From: Leptolyngbya sp. NIES-2104
GTDB taxonomy: Bacteria > Cyanobacteriota > Cyanobacteriia > Leptolyngbyales > Leptolyngbyaceae
Reading direction: 5' to 3'
Length of the DNA: 64,000 bases
NCBI RefSeq assembly: GCF_001485215.1
Contig: NZ_BBWW01000001.1
Coordinates: 1,240,001-1,304,000, forward strand
In this document: piece by piece, positions 56,722 to 64,000 of the stretch
How positions within the stretch are numbered: position 1 is the stretch's first letter
Layout: each line of letters opens with the position of its first letter
Program-made: the position numbers and the translations under genes
Notes under the pieces: model-generated
Databases searched by the model: none
Told to the model about the DNA's origin: nothing
The model's input: the letters and a program-made list of their open reading frames with translations, nothing else

Positions 56722-57495
56722 ATGAAGGTCAAAGCATTGTTGACGCTTATAGTGACATGGCTCTTACTCACAGGAATTGGAGCAGCGCGACCTGCGGTTC
56801 AGGAGATTGCTCAATCCTCAAATCAGCCGTTAGAACGCTCCAACGGTCTAAATGCCCCGATTCTATTTAAACCGCCGCCAGAAGACGGAACACCCGGTAC
56901 CACTAGAGGAGCAGGATCACGAGACGATCGACGATGTTCCCAAGATAATTCAGCGATCGCGCTCAACCAAGCCACTGAGAAGCTATCCCTCACGGCTCTT
57001 GTTCCCGGTAATCATTCCGGCTTAACCCAGTCAGCCCGCCCCACATTTTGGGTGTATGTGCCTCAAACTTCTGCTCGTCAAATCGTTCTCAGCATCAGAC
57101 AGGGCACTCAGTCTCATTCTCAACGCTTCGTTCCGATTACCGGACAACCGGGCATCATCGGCATTCAAGCGACTGAGGATTCGCCGCCTCTCGAAGTTGG
57201 CAAAACCTATCAATGGGCGATCGTGCTCGTATGCGGCGCTCGACCTAGCCCCAATGATCCGGTTGTGACTGCCTTGGTTCGTCGGGAGCCATCGACTGAG
57301 TTACCGAATTCACAGAATGCGTTGCAACAGGCATCTCGATACGGTGAACAAGGGATTTGGTATGATGCCCTGACTATACTTGCGGAAGCTAAGCGATCGC
57401 AGCCGAACAATGCAGATTTAGACAAGACTTGGACAAGTTTTCTCACACAACCTTCTGTTGGATTGGGCGCGATCGCCACAGAGCCATTGCGGTAG
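56722..57495 (+). CDS. Exported DUF928 protein
   Basis: 257 residues from ATG 56722, after GGGAGAAAGG; a longer frame beginning ATGAG at 56635 joins the previous stop. Signal peptide MKVKALLTLIVTWLLLTGIGAA, then Pro-rich PPPEDGTPGTTRGAGSR, and the DUF928 core (LSLTALVPGN, ARPTFWVYVPQT, YQWAIVLVCGARPSPND). DUF928 proteins occur next to CHASE2 and haemagglutinin-type genes in cyanobacteria; role unknown. Periplasmic. Confidence 0.8.
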   Translation: MKVKALLTLIVTWLLLTGIGAARPAVQEIAQSSNQPLERSNGLNAPILFKPPPEDGTPGTTRGAGSRDDRRCSQDNSAIALNQATEKLSLTALVPGNHSGLTQSARPTFWVYVPQTSARQIVLSIRQGTQSHSQRFVPITGQPGIIGIQATEDSPPLEVGKTYQWAIVLVCGARPSPNDPVVTALVRREPSTELPNSQNALQQASRYGEQGIWYDALTILAEAKRSQPNNADLDKTWTSFLTQPSVGLGAIATEPLR

Positions 57496-57500
57496 TTTCT

Positions 57501-57536
57501 ATGAGATTTTCTATGAGCTTTATGGATTTCAAAACT
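57501..57536. repeat. ATGAG 12-bp-phased repeat, copy 3
   Basis: ATGAGATTTTCT, ATGAGCTTTATG and GATTTCAAAACT. The second and third units resemble copy 4 (ATGAGATTTATG GATTTGAGAATC). It lies 114 bp before the Coq4-like ATG, the same distance as copy 1 from the CHASE2 ATG. Confidence 0.65.
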
Positions 57537-57614
57537 TCGAGGTAATCGCCAAGATGATCAGCAAGCAAACGAAAGAGCAAATCCTATTCGCTTTCGTTCA
57601 GCGCTATCGAAACC

Positions 57615-58184
57615 ATGAACTTAACAATGGACATTCAATTCCATCTGGCTTTTCAACCGAAGCAAGTACCGATTGATCACCTAGAATCAGACTTTTATAT
57701 CGACCCGAATCGCTGTACTTTGCATAACGCAGTGCAACAGTTAGCGATCGATAGTGCAGCCGACATCCCATTCATGAACTGGTTGCTTGAACATCCGCAT
57801 AGCCCGATCGCGCTTCCTGGAAAAATTAACCTCTACGGGCATGATTGCCTTCATGTGATTCTCAATCGAGGACATTCTCTACCAGATGAAGCCTTTATTC
57901 GAGGCTTCACAATGGGAAATGACTTGCAAACCACTTGGCTACACAAACAGTTGTATAAGTTTGCTTCATCCACTGTGTATCCCAGAAAATACCGCTTTTC
58001 GTGGAAAGACTTTCAGTGCTTTGATGCGGGATTTGAGTATGGTCGATCGATACAGCCTAGAAATCTAAATCAACTCGACTTTAGCACTTATCAACACTGC
58101 ACCGTTTCACAAGTGAGACAACAGCTTGCCCTCTCCAAAGCAACCGAAATAGATAGCCCTCCGATGCGCGATCGAGGCTGTTAA
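57615..58184 (+). CDS. Coq4-like metal-binding protein
   Basis: 189 residues. The only clear motif is H76-D77-x2-H80-x11-E92, exactly the metal-binding spacing of COQ4, in NLYGHDCLHVILNRGHSLPDEAFIRG. The region around it is helical, as in Coq4, but the rest is divergent and there are only about 190 residues. COQ4 decarboxylates/hydroxylates a quinone ring in ubiquinone synthesis; cyanobacteria make plastoquinone instead, so a different ring or lipid substrate is likely. A second ATG four codons in is possible. Confidence 0.55.
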   Translation: MNLTMDIQFHLAFQPKQVPIDHLESDFYIDPNRCTLHNAVQQLAIDSAADIPFMNWLLEHPHSPIALPGKINLYGHDCLHVILNRGHSLPDEAFIRGFTMGNDLQTTWLHKQLYKFASSTVYPRKYRFSWKDFQCFDAGFEYGRSIQPRNLNQLDFSTYQHCTVSQVRQQLALSKATEIDSPPMRDRGC

Positions 58185-58227
58185 GCAAAGCTCCGCTTCT
58201 ATTCCATTGTCATTCTTTGTACTCCTC

Positions 58228-59631
58228 ATGAATAAATCAAAAATTGCGCTCATGTTGCCTATGTCTGAGCGAATCAGTTGTTTTTTCCGCTTTGAACAGT
58301 TAGGAACGTGCTATCGAACTGAATTGCTTGCTAGCTTCACAACATTTATGGCTACCGCTCCAGTCCTGGTGGTCAATGCTCATATTCTAGGAAACGCGAT
58401 ATTTTTAAATCAGCCCGGAGATTTGTTTGAGCAAGTTTTGGTAGCGCTGGTTCTGTGTTCTGCGATCGCAACAAGTCTCATCGGACTCCTGGCAAATTAT
58501 CCATTTGCATTAGCACCGGGTACAGGAACTGCGGCTTTGTTTACGTTCTCGATCGTGCTCAACATGGGCATGAATTGGCGGCTTGCCCTAACTGCCACCT
58601 TTGTTGAAGGAATTCTGTTTACAGCACTGGTACTCAGTCCATTTCGTCGTCATCTCATTGATGCCATTCCCAACTCGCTCAAGCAGGCAATGATCGTAGG
58701 TTTGGGATTGTTCCTTTCTTACATTGCGCTTTCTGGCAAGGTTGCACCTCCAAGTTTGGGAGCAGGTATCATTGTAAGCAGCACTGCAACGACGACTGCT
58801 TTAGGCTCTCTAAAGCAGCCCGCGACCTTGATTGCGATCACTGGAATCTTGCTGACGGCAATTCTAACGGTTCGGCGGGTCAAAGGAGCAATGTTAATCG
58901 GAATTCTTGGTACAGCAAGTCTCGGCTGGCTCTCTGGTGTTGCTCCTTTGCCGAACAAGATTCTGACGATCCCAGAGTTGCCGATCGATCTAGTTGGGCA
59001 AGCGATCGCGGGAAGTCAGTATCTTACCGGGTCACAACTCGGAAATTTCGTTGCTGCTGTATTTATGCTGCTGTTTGTTTGTTTCGCAGATACGATTAGC
59101 TCACTGAACTTTTTAGGACAACAGGTAAACCGTGTGAAGCCTGATGGAGAATTGCATCGATCGAAGCAAGCTCTACTGGCGAATTCTCTCGGCACAATCT
59201 CTGGAGCGCTTTTTGGCAGTGTGCCCGTGATTCCTTATCTTGACTCTGCTTCTGGAATCTTTGAAGGTGGGCGCAGTGGTTTTGTGGCGATCGTGGTTGC
59301 AATGTTATTTCTGGTTTCAGCAGTGTTCGCGCCACTCTTTGCTGCGATTCCGGCATTTGCGACTGCACCGATTCTGCTTATGATTGGAGTCTTGATGATG
59401 AGTTGTGTTAAAGCGATCGACTGGAATAACTTAGCTGAAGCGATTCCTGCTTTTCTGGTGATCTTGATTATGCCGCTGACGTTCTCGGTTGCGGATGGGA
59501 TGGCAGTGGGTTTTATTGCGGATGCTGCGATTAAGATGACTCAAGGCAAGAAACAACCTGTTTCCAAATCGAGTTTAATCCTTGCTGGAATTGCAGTTGC
59601 TTATTTTCTGCTCATTGCTTCGCAGTCCTGA
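58228..59631 (+). CDS. NCS2/AzgA-like purine permease
   Basis: 467 residues from ATG 58228; ATG 58261 (MSERISCFF) is equally plausible and the TTG at 58207 is not. About 12-14 membrane helices; ELLASFTTFMATAPVLVVNAHIL is the AzgA-type opening, with ALAPGTGTAALFTFSIVLNMGM in place of the usual GPGMG...FF motif and PVIPYLDSASGIFEGGRSGF near TM10. AzgA proteins import adenine, guanine or hypoxanthine. Changed key positions leave the exact purine open. It follows the Coq4-like gene by 43 bp. Confidence 0.8.
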   Translation: MNKSKIALMLPMSERISCFFRFEQLGTCYRTELLASFTTFMATAPVLVVNAHILGNAIFLNQPGDLFEQVLVALVLCSAIATSLIGLLANYPFALAPGTGTAALFTFSIVLNMGMNWRLALTATFVEGILFTALVLSPFRRHLIDAIPNSLKQAMIVGLGLFLSYIALSGKVAPPSLGAGIIVSSTATTTALGSLKQPATLIAITGILLTAILTVRRVKGAMLIGILGTASLGWLSGVAPLPNKILTIPELPIDLVGQAIAGSQYLTGSQLGNFVAAVFMLLFVCFADTISSLNFLGQQVNRVKPDGELHRSKQALLANSLGTISGALFGSVPVIPYLDSASGIFEGGRSGFVAIVVAMLFLVSAVFAPLFAAIPAFATAPILLMIGVLMMSCVKAIDWNNLAEAIPAFLVILIMPLTFSVADGMAVGFIADAAIKMTQGKKQPVSKSSLILAGIAVAYFLLIASQS

Positions 59632-59726
59632 AAGACTAGCAGGTCTGTTCAATCAGTGCATCAGTCGCTCTACGTTTCAACGAATACGGCTTGTCAATTG
59701 CGATCGCTATCTAGAGAAGTAAACGA

Positions 59727-60314
59727 TTAAAGCTGCGCGGCTAGAATTTGTGCTGCGGTTAATTGTAGCGCTGGAAATTGCGGCGACACGATCGGATCAT
59801 CACCGCCAAACGGACAGGATTGATAAGCTCCGTTCACCAGTTCCAGCACATTCACCACGGCTCGACTCGGATCAATCTGCCACAACTCAGGAATGCCTCG
59901 TGCTGCATATTCTCTCGGCTTTTCCACGTAATCGCGCTGATAGTTCTTGCTGCTCGGACTGCCAGGTGATACAACTTCTATCACGATCAGGGGAGCAGGC
60001 ATTTCGAGCCGGATGAGCCGTTCTCCGGCGAGGAGAGCGCGGATCGATTCTTCGGTGTGAATGATCAGATCAGGCTGTCGGGCTGAGACTTCATTCGATT
60101 GAACTTGAATTTGATGTCCGATCGCTAATCGGTAGGGTGAAATGCCGAGTTGCAGAAAACAACTGACCAACACCATCGCGATCGTCGGATTAATCGGCTC
60201 TTCATTTGGCAAAGCAATCAACTCTCCGTTCACCAGTTCGTATCGAGTATCGGTGCCATCGTCATAATCGAGATATTCGTCGATTGTGTTAAATCTGAGC
60301 TTGGCTTGAGTCAT
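59727..60314 (-). CDS. Uma2 family endonuclease
   Basis: 195 residues from ATG 60314; the frame can be extended six codons. PDDEXK-type core of Uma2: YELVNGELIA, ARQPDLIIH, PLIVIEVVSPGSPS(K)NYQRDYVEKPREYAARGIPELWQIDP with the conserved D, ExV and K. This family is amplified in cyanobacteria with an unknown, possibly toxin- or repair-related, nuclease role. Monocistronic. Confidence 0.88.
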   Translation of the reverse strand: MTQAKLRFNTIDEYLDYDDGTDTRYELVNGELIALPNEEPINPTIAMVLVSCFLQLGISPYRLAIGHQIQVQSNEVSARQPDLIIHTEESIRALLAGERLIRLEMPAPLIVIEVVSPGSPSSKNYQRDYVEKPREYAARGIPELWQIDPSRAVVNVLELVNGAYQSCPFGGDDPIVSPQFPALQLTAAQILAAQL

Positions 60315-60411
60315 GATACAGTCACGTTTCAATTGAGTTTATCCACCTCTAACATCGATTATGCGATGATTTCGCTAGTTTGAGCAAAGAAGAAACTGTA
60401 GACCCAAACTT

Positions 60412-63303
60412 CTAGCGATCGTGCTTGAGCAAGGAACAGAGAATCGATTGGGAAGGTTGGGTCATGCCACCTGGATGAGCAGCGACTAAAGTTACTTGTC
60501 CATTACGATCGCGAATCCATCCTTGTGCTTCGACAATCTGAGGAGTCGGATTTGGGATGATGGATTGCGGTTGTGCTGTAGCTCGATCGTCTAACCAAAC
60601 ACTGTCGCCCATCAAGGGCTGTCTCGGATCTTCAGGTATCCCACCGCGCCCCGTAATCGCAAACGAATTGCCCTCATCCGCTGGACAAGTACTCGCAATC
60701 AAGCCGCTCGTATCCTGTAGCTCCGTGGGCAATTGCACGAGTCCTCGGTTTGGATCAACATCGGGTTGGTTCAAAGTAATCGTGCCACTGATACCAAACT
60801 GCGAACTGGCGGTAATGCTGCTTAGTCCGGTGGTGGTACTCGATCGAGGTTCAATCCCGAACAGTCCTCGCGTGGTGATGCGAATATTGCCACCCCGACC
60901 CGTAAAAGCATTTGCACTAATATTACTGTTTTCTTCGGGTACTGCCACAATGAAGTTACCGTTAATGCTGATATTCCCTCCGTTACCGCCTGCTTCAGCC
61001 GTTCCTGCATTGGTTGAGATGCGTCCGCCGTTTCGCAATAGCAAGATATTCTGGACACCGAGACCAATGTTGCCGCCATCAGTGTTAGCAGTTTCGGCAG
61101 AGATCACACCGCGATCGACCTTCAGCGAGTTGCTTTGAATGTCGATATTGCCAACAGATTCGGTTCTTTGACGAGCTACAGTGCTTCGGTCTTCGACGGT
61201 GAGACTGGCATTGTTTCCCACAAACAGCGAGTCTGCTGTGATGCGAATATTTCCGACACTTCCAGTTGCCCTTGAGATCGTTTGTTGACCTGTAACCGTT
61301 CCCCCATCACCGATTATGAGTTGCCTGGTGTTCAGCGTAATATCTCCAGCACTGCCACTAGCGTTTGCTTGTGCGGTCAATAGACTGGGGAGGGATAGAC
61401 CATCTGCTGGGACTCCAATGACTTGTATCGAGTCTGCGGCATTTATGGTTAAATCTCCGCCCGCCCCTGCACCCACGGTACCCGATGACACGACTCCCCC
61501 ATCGCGGACGATTAAATTTCTTGTGGCAATGCTTATATTCCCTGCATTGCCACGATTTCCAGCCCCAGCAAGCAAGGCGCTAGGAAATTGCCCACCTGCT
61601 GGTACTCCAAGAATAGGAGCCTCCGCACCTGTCGATGTTCCAATGAGCTGTACCGAGTCAGTGACTTTCACGGTCAAATTTCCGCCTGCTCCTTCACCCG
61701 TAGTACTAGATGATGCTCGTGCCCCATTGAGGATGATAAGATTTTTTGTGTCAATATCTATATTCCCCGCACTGCCACGACCGCCAGTTGAAGAAAACAA
61801 GCCGCTAGGCACTTCACCATCCGAGGTCGTTCCAACAAGTTGTATTGAATCCGTGGCTTTCACGGTCAAATTTCCGCTTGCTCCTTCACCTACAGTAGTA
61901 GATGATGCTCGTGCCCCATTGCGAAAGATGAGCGTACCTGTTGTGATGCTGACATTGCCGCCCTGACCAATCGCTCCAGATTCCACCTGGCTAGTAGCCC
62001 TGCTGGGGACTCTATTGCTGCTCTCGCCATCGAAGGACATCCGATCTCTTGCCGTAATCGCGATAGTTCCAGCATTGCCTTGTCCAAACGTGACAGCAGC
62101 CACTTGCGCCCCATTGGTGAGAGAAAGTGTGCCTGTGGTGATACTGATGTTGCCGCCCTGACCGATCGCTCCAGGTGCCACCTGATTGAAAGCACCGCTG
62201 GGGACTCCATCGCTGTCCTCGCCATCGAAGGACACCCGATCTCTTGCCGTAATCGTGATATTCCCGGCATTGCCTTGTCCCACGGTGACAGCAAACACTT
62301 GCACCCCGTTGGTGAGAGAAAGGGTGCCGGTGGTGATATTGATGTTACCTGCATTGCCTGTGCCGCCTTCTGCAACTTGATTGGTGAGCTGCATTTCATC
62401 GAGATTTATAACTTCCGTAGCATTAATGTCAATGTCTCCTGCTTGAGCCTCGACAGTTCCTAACCCTGCTGCGATGCCTGCGAATATTCCTGTGCCGAGT
62501 CCATTGCCTGTGAAGTTGCGGACGGTAATCGCAATGCTGCCACCGCCGCCAGAACTAACATCGACGATCGCATCACCACCGATCGAGACATCCGCCCTCG
62601 TCAATCCATCCGGGACACTCAACCGCCAGTCCTGCCCCTGCTGCCTCAGTCCCACCTCACCTGTTGCAATCCCTGCTAATTCCACCCGTCCTCCAGGTGC
62701 GAATAATTCTCCACCCTCAATGGCAACATTGCCACCCACTAGGGCTAAGGTTTGACCAGTCGGAACTTGTAGAATGGCTCCTTGCGATCGCATTTCCCCC
62801 GCTCTGCCTCCATACTGCAACCCAATCGGCGCACTAATCGTCAGCAAGGGTGGAGCCTGGGGATCGCCAGCACTGTACCCAAATTCGTTGTCAAACATCA
62901 AGCGATCGGCGGTACTCGCAAGAAATGATCCCCCAAGTTCTAATCGAGCATTGGCACCAAACACGATTCCGTTGGGATTGATTAAGAATAGATTGGCTGT
63001 TCCATTTGCTCGAATTAGTCCATCAATGTTAGAGCCACTACTTCCAGTGACGCGAGTAATAATGTTCGTAATGTTCGGAGCATTGTTAAACGAAGCACTG
63101 CCACCTGTGGGAATCGAGAACTGCTGAAAGCTATGAAATAAGTTGCTGCCTCGGATTGCACCGCCGTCGATTTGAGTATCAGCAGTGCCGGAAATGCGCG
63201 ATCGCTCTCCCACCGGCAAGGTCAAATCCGGTACAACCTGAGCGAAAGCGCGATCGCTTAATCCAGCCATTAGCCCTAATACGAGCATCCAAAATCGAAC
63301 CAT
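60412..63303 (-). CDS. Two-partner-secretion exoprotein (filamentous haemagglutinin N-domain)
   Basis: 963 residues. A signal peptide ends at RAFAQ (about residue 22). TPS domain (about 25-175) has RGSNLFHSFQQFSIPTGGSASF, ANLFLINPNGIVFGANARLELGG. From about 300 it is beta-helical with imperfect 65-residue repeats (GNxxITTGTLSLTNG...ITARDRxSFDGE). The C-terminal 180 residues (PDVDPNRGLVQLPTEL...CPADEGNSFAITGRGGIPEDPRQP) end the passenger. It should be carried across the outer membrane by a TpsB/ShlB partner, which is not in the window. Divergent from a Nif11 gene, sharing its leader. Confidence 0.85.
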   Translation of the reverse strand: MVRFWMLVLGLMAGLSDRAFAQVVPDLTLPVGERSRISGTADTQIDGGAIRGSNLFHSFQQFSIPTGGSASFNNAPNITNIITRVTGSSGSNIDGLIRANGTANLFLINPNGIVFGANARLELGGSFLASTADRLMFDNEFGYSAGDPQAPPLLTISAPIGLQYGGRAGEMRSQGAILQVPTGQTLALVGGNVAIEGGELFAPGGRVELAGIATGEVGLRQQGQDWRLSVPDGLTRADVSIGGDAIVDVSSGGGGSIAITVRNFTGNGLGTGIFAGIAAGLGTVEAQAGDIDINATEVINLDEMQLTNQVAEGGTGNAGNINITTGTLSLTNGVQVFAVTVGQGNAGNITITARDRVSFDGEDSDGVPSGAFNQVAPGAIGQGGNISITTGTLSLTNGAQVAAVTFGQGNAGTIAITARDRMSFDGESSNRVPSRATSQVESGAIGQGGNVSITTGTLIFRNGARASSTTVGEGASGNLTVKATDSIQLVGTTSDGEVPSGLFSSTGGRGSAGNIDIDTKNLIILNGARASSSTTGEGAGGNLTVKVTDSVQLIGTSTGAEAPILGVPAGGQFPSALLAGAGNRGNAGNISIATRNLIVRDGGVVSSGTVGAGAGGDLTINAADSIQVIGVPADGLSLPSLLTAQANASGSAGDITLNTRQLIIGDGGTVTGQQTISRATGSVGNIRITADSLFVGNNASLTVEDRSTVARQRTESVGNIDIQSNSLKVDRGVISAETANTDGGNIGLGVQNILLLRNGGRISTNAGTAEAGGNGGNISINGNFIVAVPEENSNISANAFTGRGGNIRITTRGLFGIEPRSSTTTGLSSITASSQFGISGTITLNQPDVDPNRGLVQLPTELQDTSGLIASTCPADEGNSFAITGRGGIPEDPRQPLMGDSVWLDDRATAQPQSIIPNPTPQIVEAQGWIRDRNGQVTLVAAHPGGMTQPSQSILCSLLKHDR
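61845..62400 (-). repeat. Imperfect 195-bp (65-aa) tandem repeats in the exoprotein gene
   Basis: Landmarks such as GCCATCGAAGGACA recur exactly 195 bp apart (62026 and 62221); at least three diverged units follow. They encode turns of the beta-helix. Divergence points to age rather than recent expansion. Confidence 0.7.
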
Positions 63304-63413
63304 AGTACATTCTCAATGGTGTGCATTAGCGGGACTCTAGCACGATCAATGTTCTACCTGTGGTGATTCAACCAGATTCGATCGAGATTGACAACACGAG
63401 TAATTTTTACAAC

Positions 63414-63475
63414 ATGAGAATTGATATGAGATTTATGGATTTGAGAATCATCAATTCGTTTCTAGGATAGTTGGT
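63414..63475. repeat. ATGAG 12-bp-phased repeat, copy 4 (with 62-bp extended similarity)
   Basis: ATGAGAATTGAT, ATGAGATTTATG, GATTTGAGAATC, then ATCAATTCGTTT and CTAGGATAGTTG at the same positions as in copy 2. It lies in the divergent leader of the exoprotein and Nif11 genes. Confidence 0.65.
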
Positions 63476-63510
63476 GTGGATCAAACAACAATCTAGTATT
63501 TGCACCAAGC

Positions 63511-63541
63511 TCAACTGATACTGACATTGTGCATCAGTTGA
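63511..63541 (+). promoter_or_regulatory. Hairpin in the Nif11 leader
   Basis: TCAACTGAT and ATCAGTTGA form a perfect 9-bp stem with a 13-nt loop about 70 bp before the ATG. No T-tract; possible attenuator, operator or RNA stability element. Confidence 0.35.
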
Positions 63542-63609
63542 AGAGTTCAACCACAAATACCATTTAAGTTGCTTGGTACCTACGCAACACAACATTAAGG
63601 AGAAAGGAC

Positions 63610-63867
63610 ATGACGACAAATCCCATCAAACCGACAACGGATCTCGAACAGTTCTACGCCCAGTATTTGAAAGACCCGATGCTGCAAGAGCGACTCAAAG
63701 CAGCAACCACTCCAGACAACCTGTGTGAGTTAGCGGTTGAGTTAGGCAAAGAACAAGGCTACTGTTTCACCAAGGAAGAGGCAATGGCTACCTTGGAGTC
63801 CGGTAGAGTCGGGGAACCTTGCGATCCATCTGATGTAGAGCCTCCCATCCGAATTGCGACCAAATAA
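63610..63867 (+). CDS. Nif11-type small protein (leader-like)
   Basis: 85 residues, AAGGAGAAAGG before ATG. LEQFYAQYLKDPMLQERLKAATTPDNLCELAVELGKEQGYCFTKEEA is the Nif11/NHLP leader fold (PF07862-like): FY..l..dp.Lq..l..A and A.e.Gy.fT.ee. The C-terminal 25 residues (GRVGEPCDPSDVEPPIRIATK) follow without the usual double-glycine cleavage site. It could be a natural-product precursor with an atypical core or a stand-alone Nif11 protein. No modification enzyme or transporter is nearby within the window. Confidence 0.75.
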   Translation: MTTNPIKPTTDLEQFYAQYLKDPMLQERLKAATTPDNLCELAVELGKEQGYCFTKEEAMATLESGRVGEPCDPSDVEPPIRIATK

Positions 63868-63881
63868 CAGGACACCTTCTA

Positions 63882-63893
63882 GCTCTTAAGAGC
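63882..63893. other. 12-bp palindrome after the Nif11 gene
   Basis: GCTCTTAAGAGC is a perfect palindrome 14 bp after the stop, followed by more A+T-rich sequence with a second CTCTTAAG. Possible terminator stem without a T-tract. Confidence 0.3.
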
Positions 63894-64000
63894 GTTAGAT
63901 GCAAGTCCACTAACTCTTAAGGCAGCACTCACTGTCCTAAGCAGCCTTCCTCGATCGTTGTTTCAATACCCACGAGGTTGATTCAGCCACCTTTGTCGCT

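Noticed and set aside
60557-62755. Long plus-strand frames opposite the exoprotein
   Set aside because: They mirror the repetitive beta-helix gene and are low-complexity Pro/Ala sequences.

Overview
The window is a stretch of cyanobacterial chromosome. The evidence is magnesium chelatase subunit ChlI, the NDH-1 assembly factor CRR7, a helical carotenoid protein of the orange-carotenoid-protein N-domain family, a HetZ-type regulator, several cyanobacteria-type hybrid sensor proteins and very frequent GCGATCGC (HIP1) octamers. HetZ together with the gene repertoire suggests a filamentous, Leptolyngbya-like lineage; this assignment is inference. No rRNA, tRNA or CRISPR array was seen, and no intact insertion sequence.

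Layout. 0-7.5 kb: tail of an OmpR-type regulator, CRR7, a lipid kinase, a PAS/GAF/HisKA/REC/Hpt hybrid kinase overlapping a REC-GGDEF protein, a methyltransferase and an ATPase-less GspE/PilB-N-like protein. 7.6-25.3 kb: MenH, a DUF554 membrane protein, an HTH protein with a basic tail, an omega-aminotransferase, a caspase-fold protein that has lost its catalytic residues, an unknown membrane protein, a PlsC-like acyltransferase, a serine-recombinase relative with a degenerate active site, DapB, ChlI, a helical carotenoid protein, a degenerate NB-ARC-like membrane protein and NrdR. 25.7-43.9 kb: a CyaC-like kinase/adenylate cyclase, a TonB-like Pro/Ser/Gly-rich protein, an M1 aminopeptidase with HEAT repeats, HetZ, HdeD, two response regulators, a subtilisin-like protease, an SGNH hydrolase, a tandem CrcB fluoride-channel pair and a zinc alcohol dehydrogenase.

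43.9-52.4 kb is the best understood unit. It is a divergent guanidine-utilisation locus: an ABC importer on the minus strand and, on the plus strand, two DUF1989 proteins (the carboxyguanidine deiminase pair) plus a biotin-dependent guanidine/urea carboxylase. Each arm starts with its own guanidine-I (ykkC) riboswitch whose 3' part can refold into a terminator. The importer arm also carries a perfect NtcA-type promoter (GTA-N8-TAC, 22 bp, TAN3T), so nitrogen status and guanidine are probably both sensed. The allophanate hydrolase that would complete the pathway is not in the window.

52.4-63.9 kb is an accessory-looking cluster: an AAA-like/HTH protein, an AAA-CHASE2 membrane sensor, an exported DUF928 protein, a Coq4-like protein, a purine-type permease, a Uma2-family nuclease, a large two-partner-secretion (filamentous haemagglutinin-like) exoprotein and a Nif11-type small protein. 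Four leaders in this segment carry a shared 12-bp-phased ATGAG direct repeat; two of them are similar over about 60 bp. This possible regulon is the most novel-looking signal in the window.

Two families of structured repeats are scattered between genes: a clover-leaf element (8.5 and 35.5 kb) and a 28-bp perfect palindrome (12.2 and 16.6 kb).
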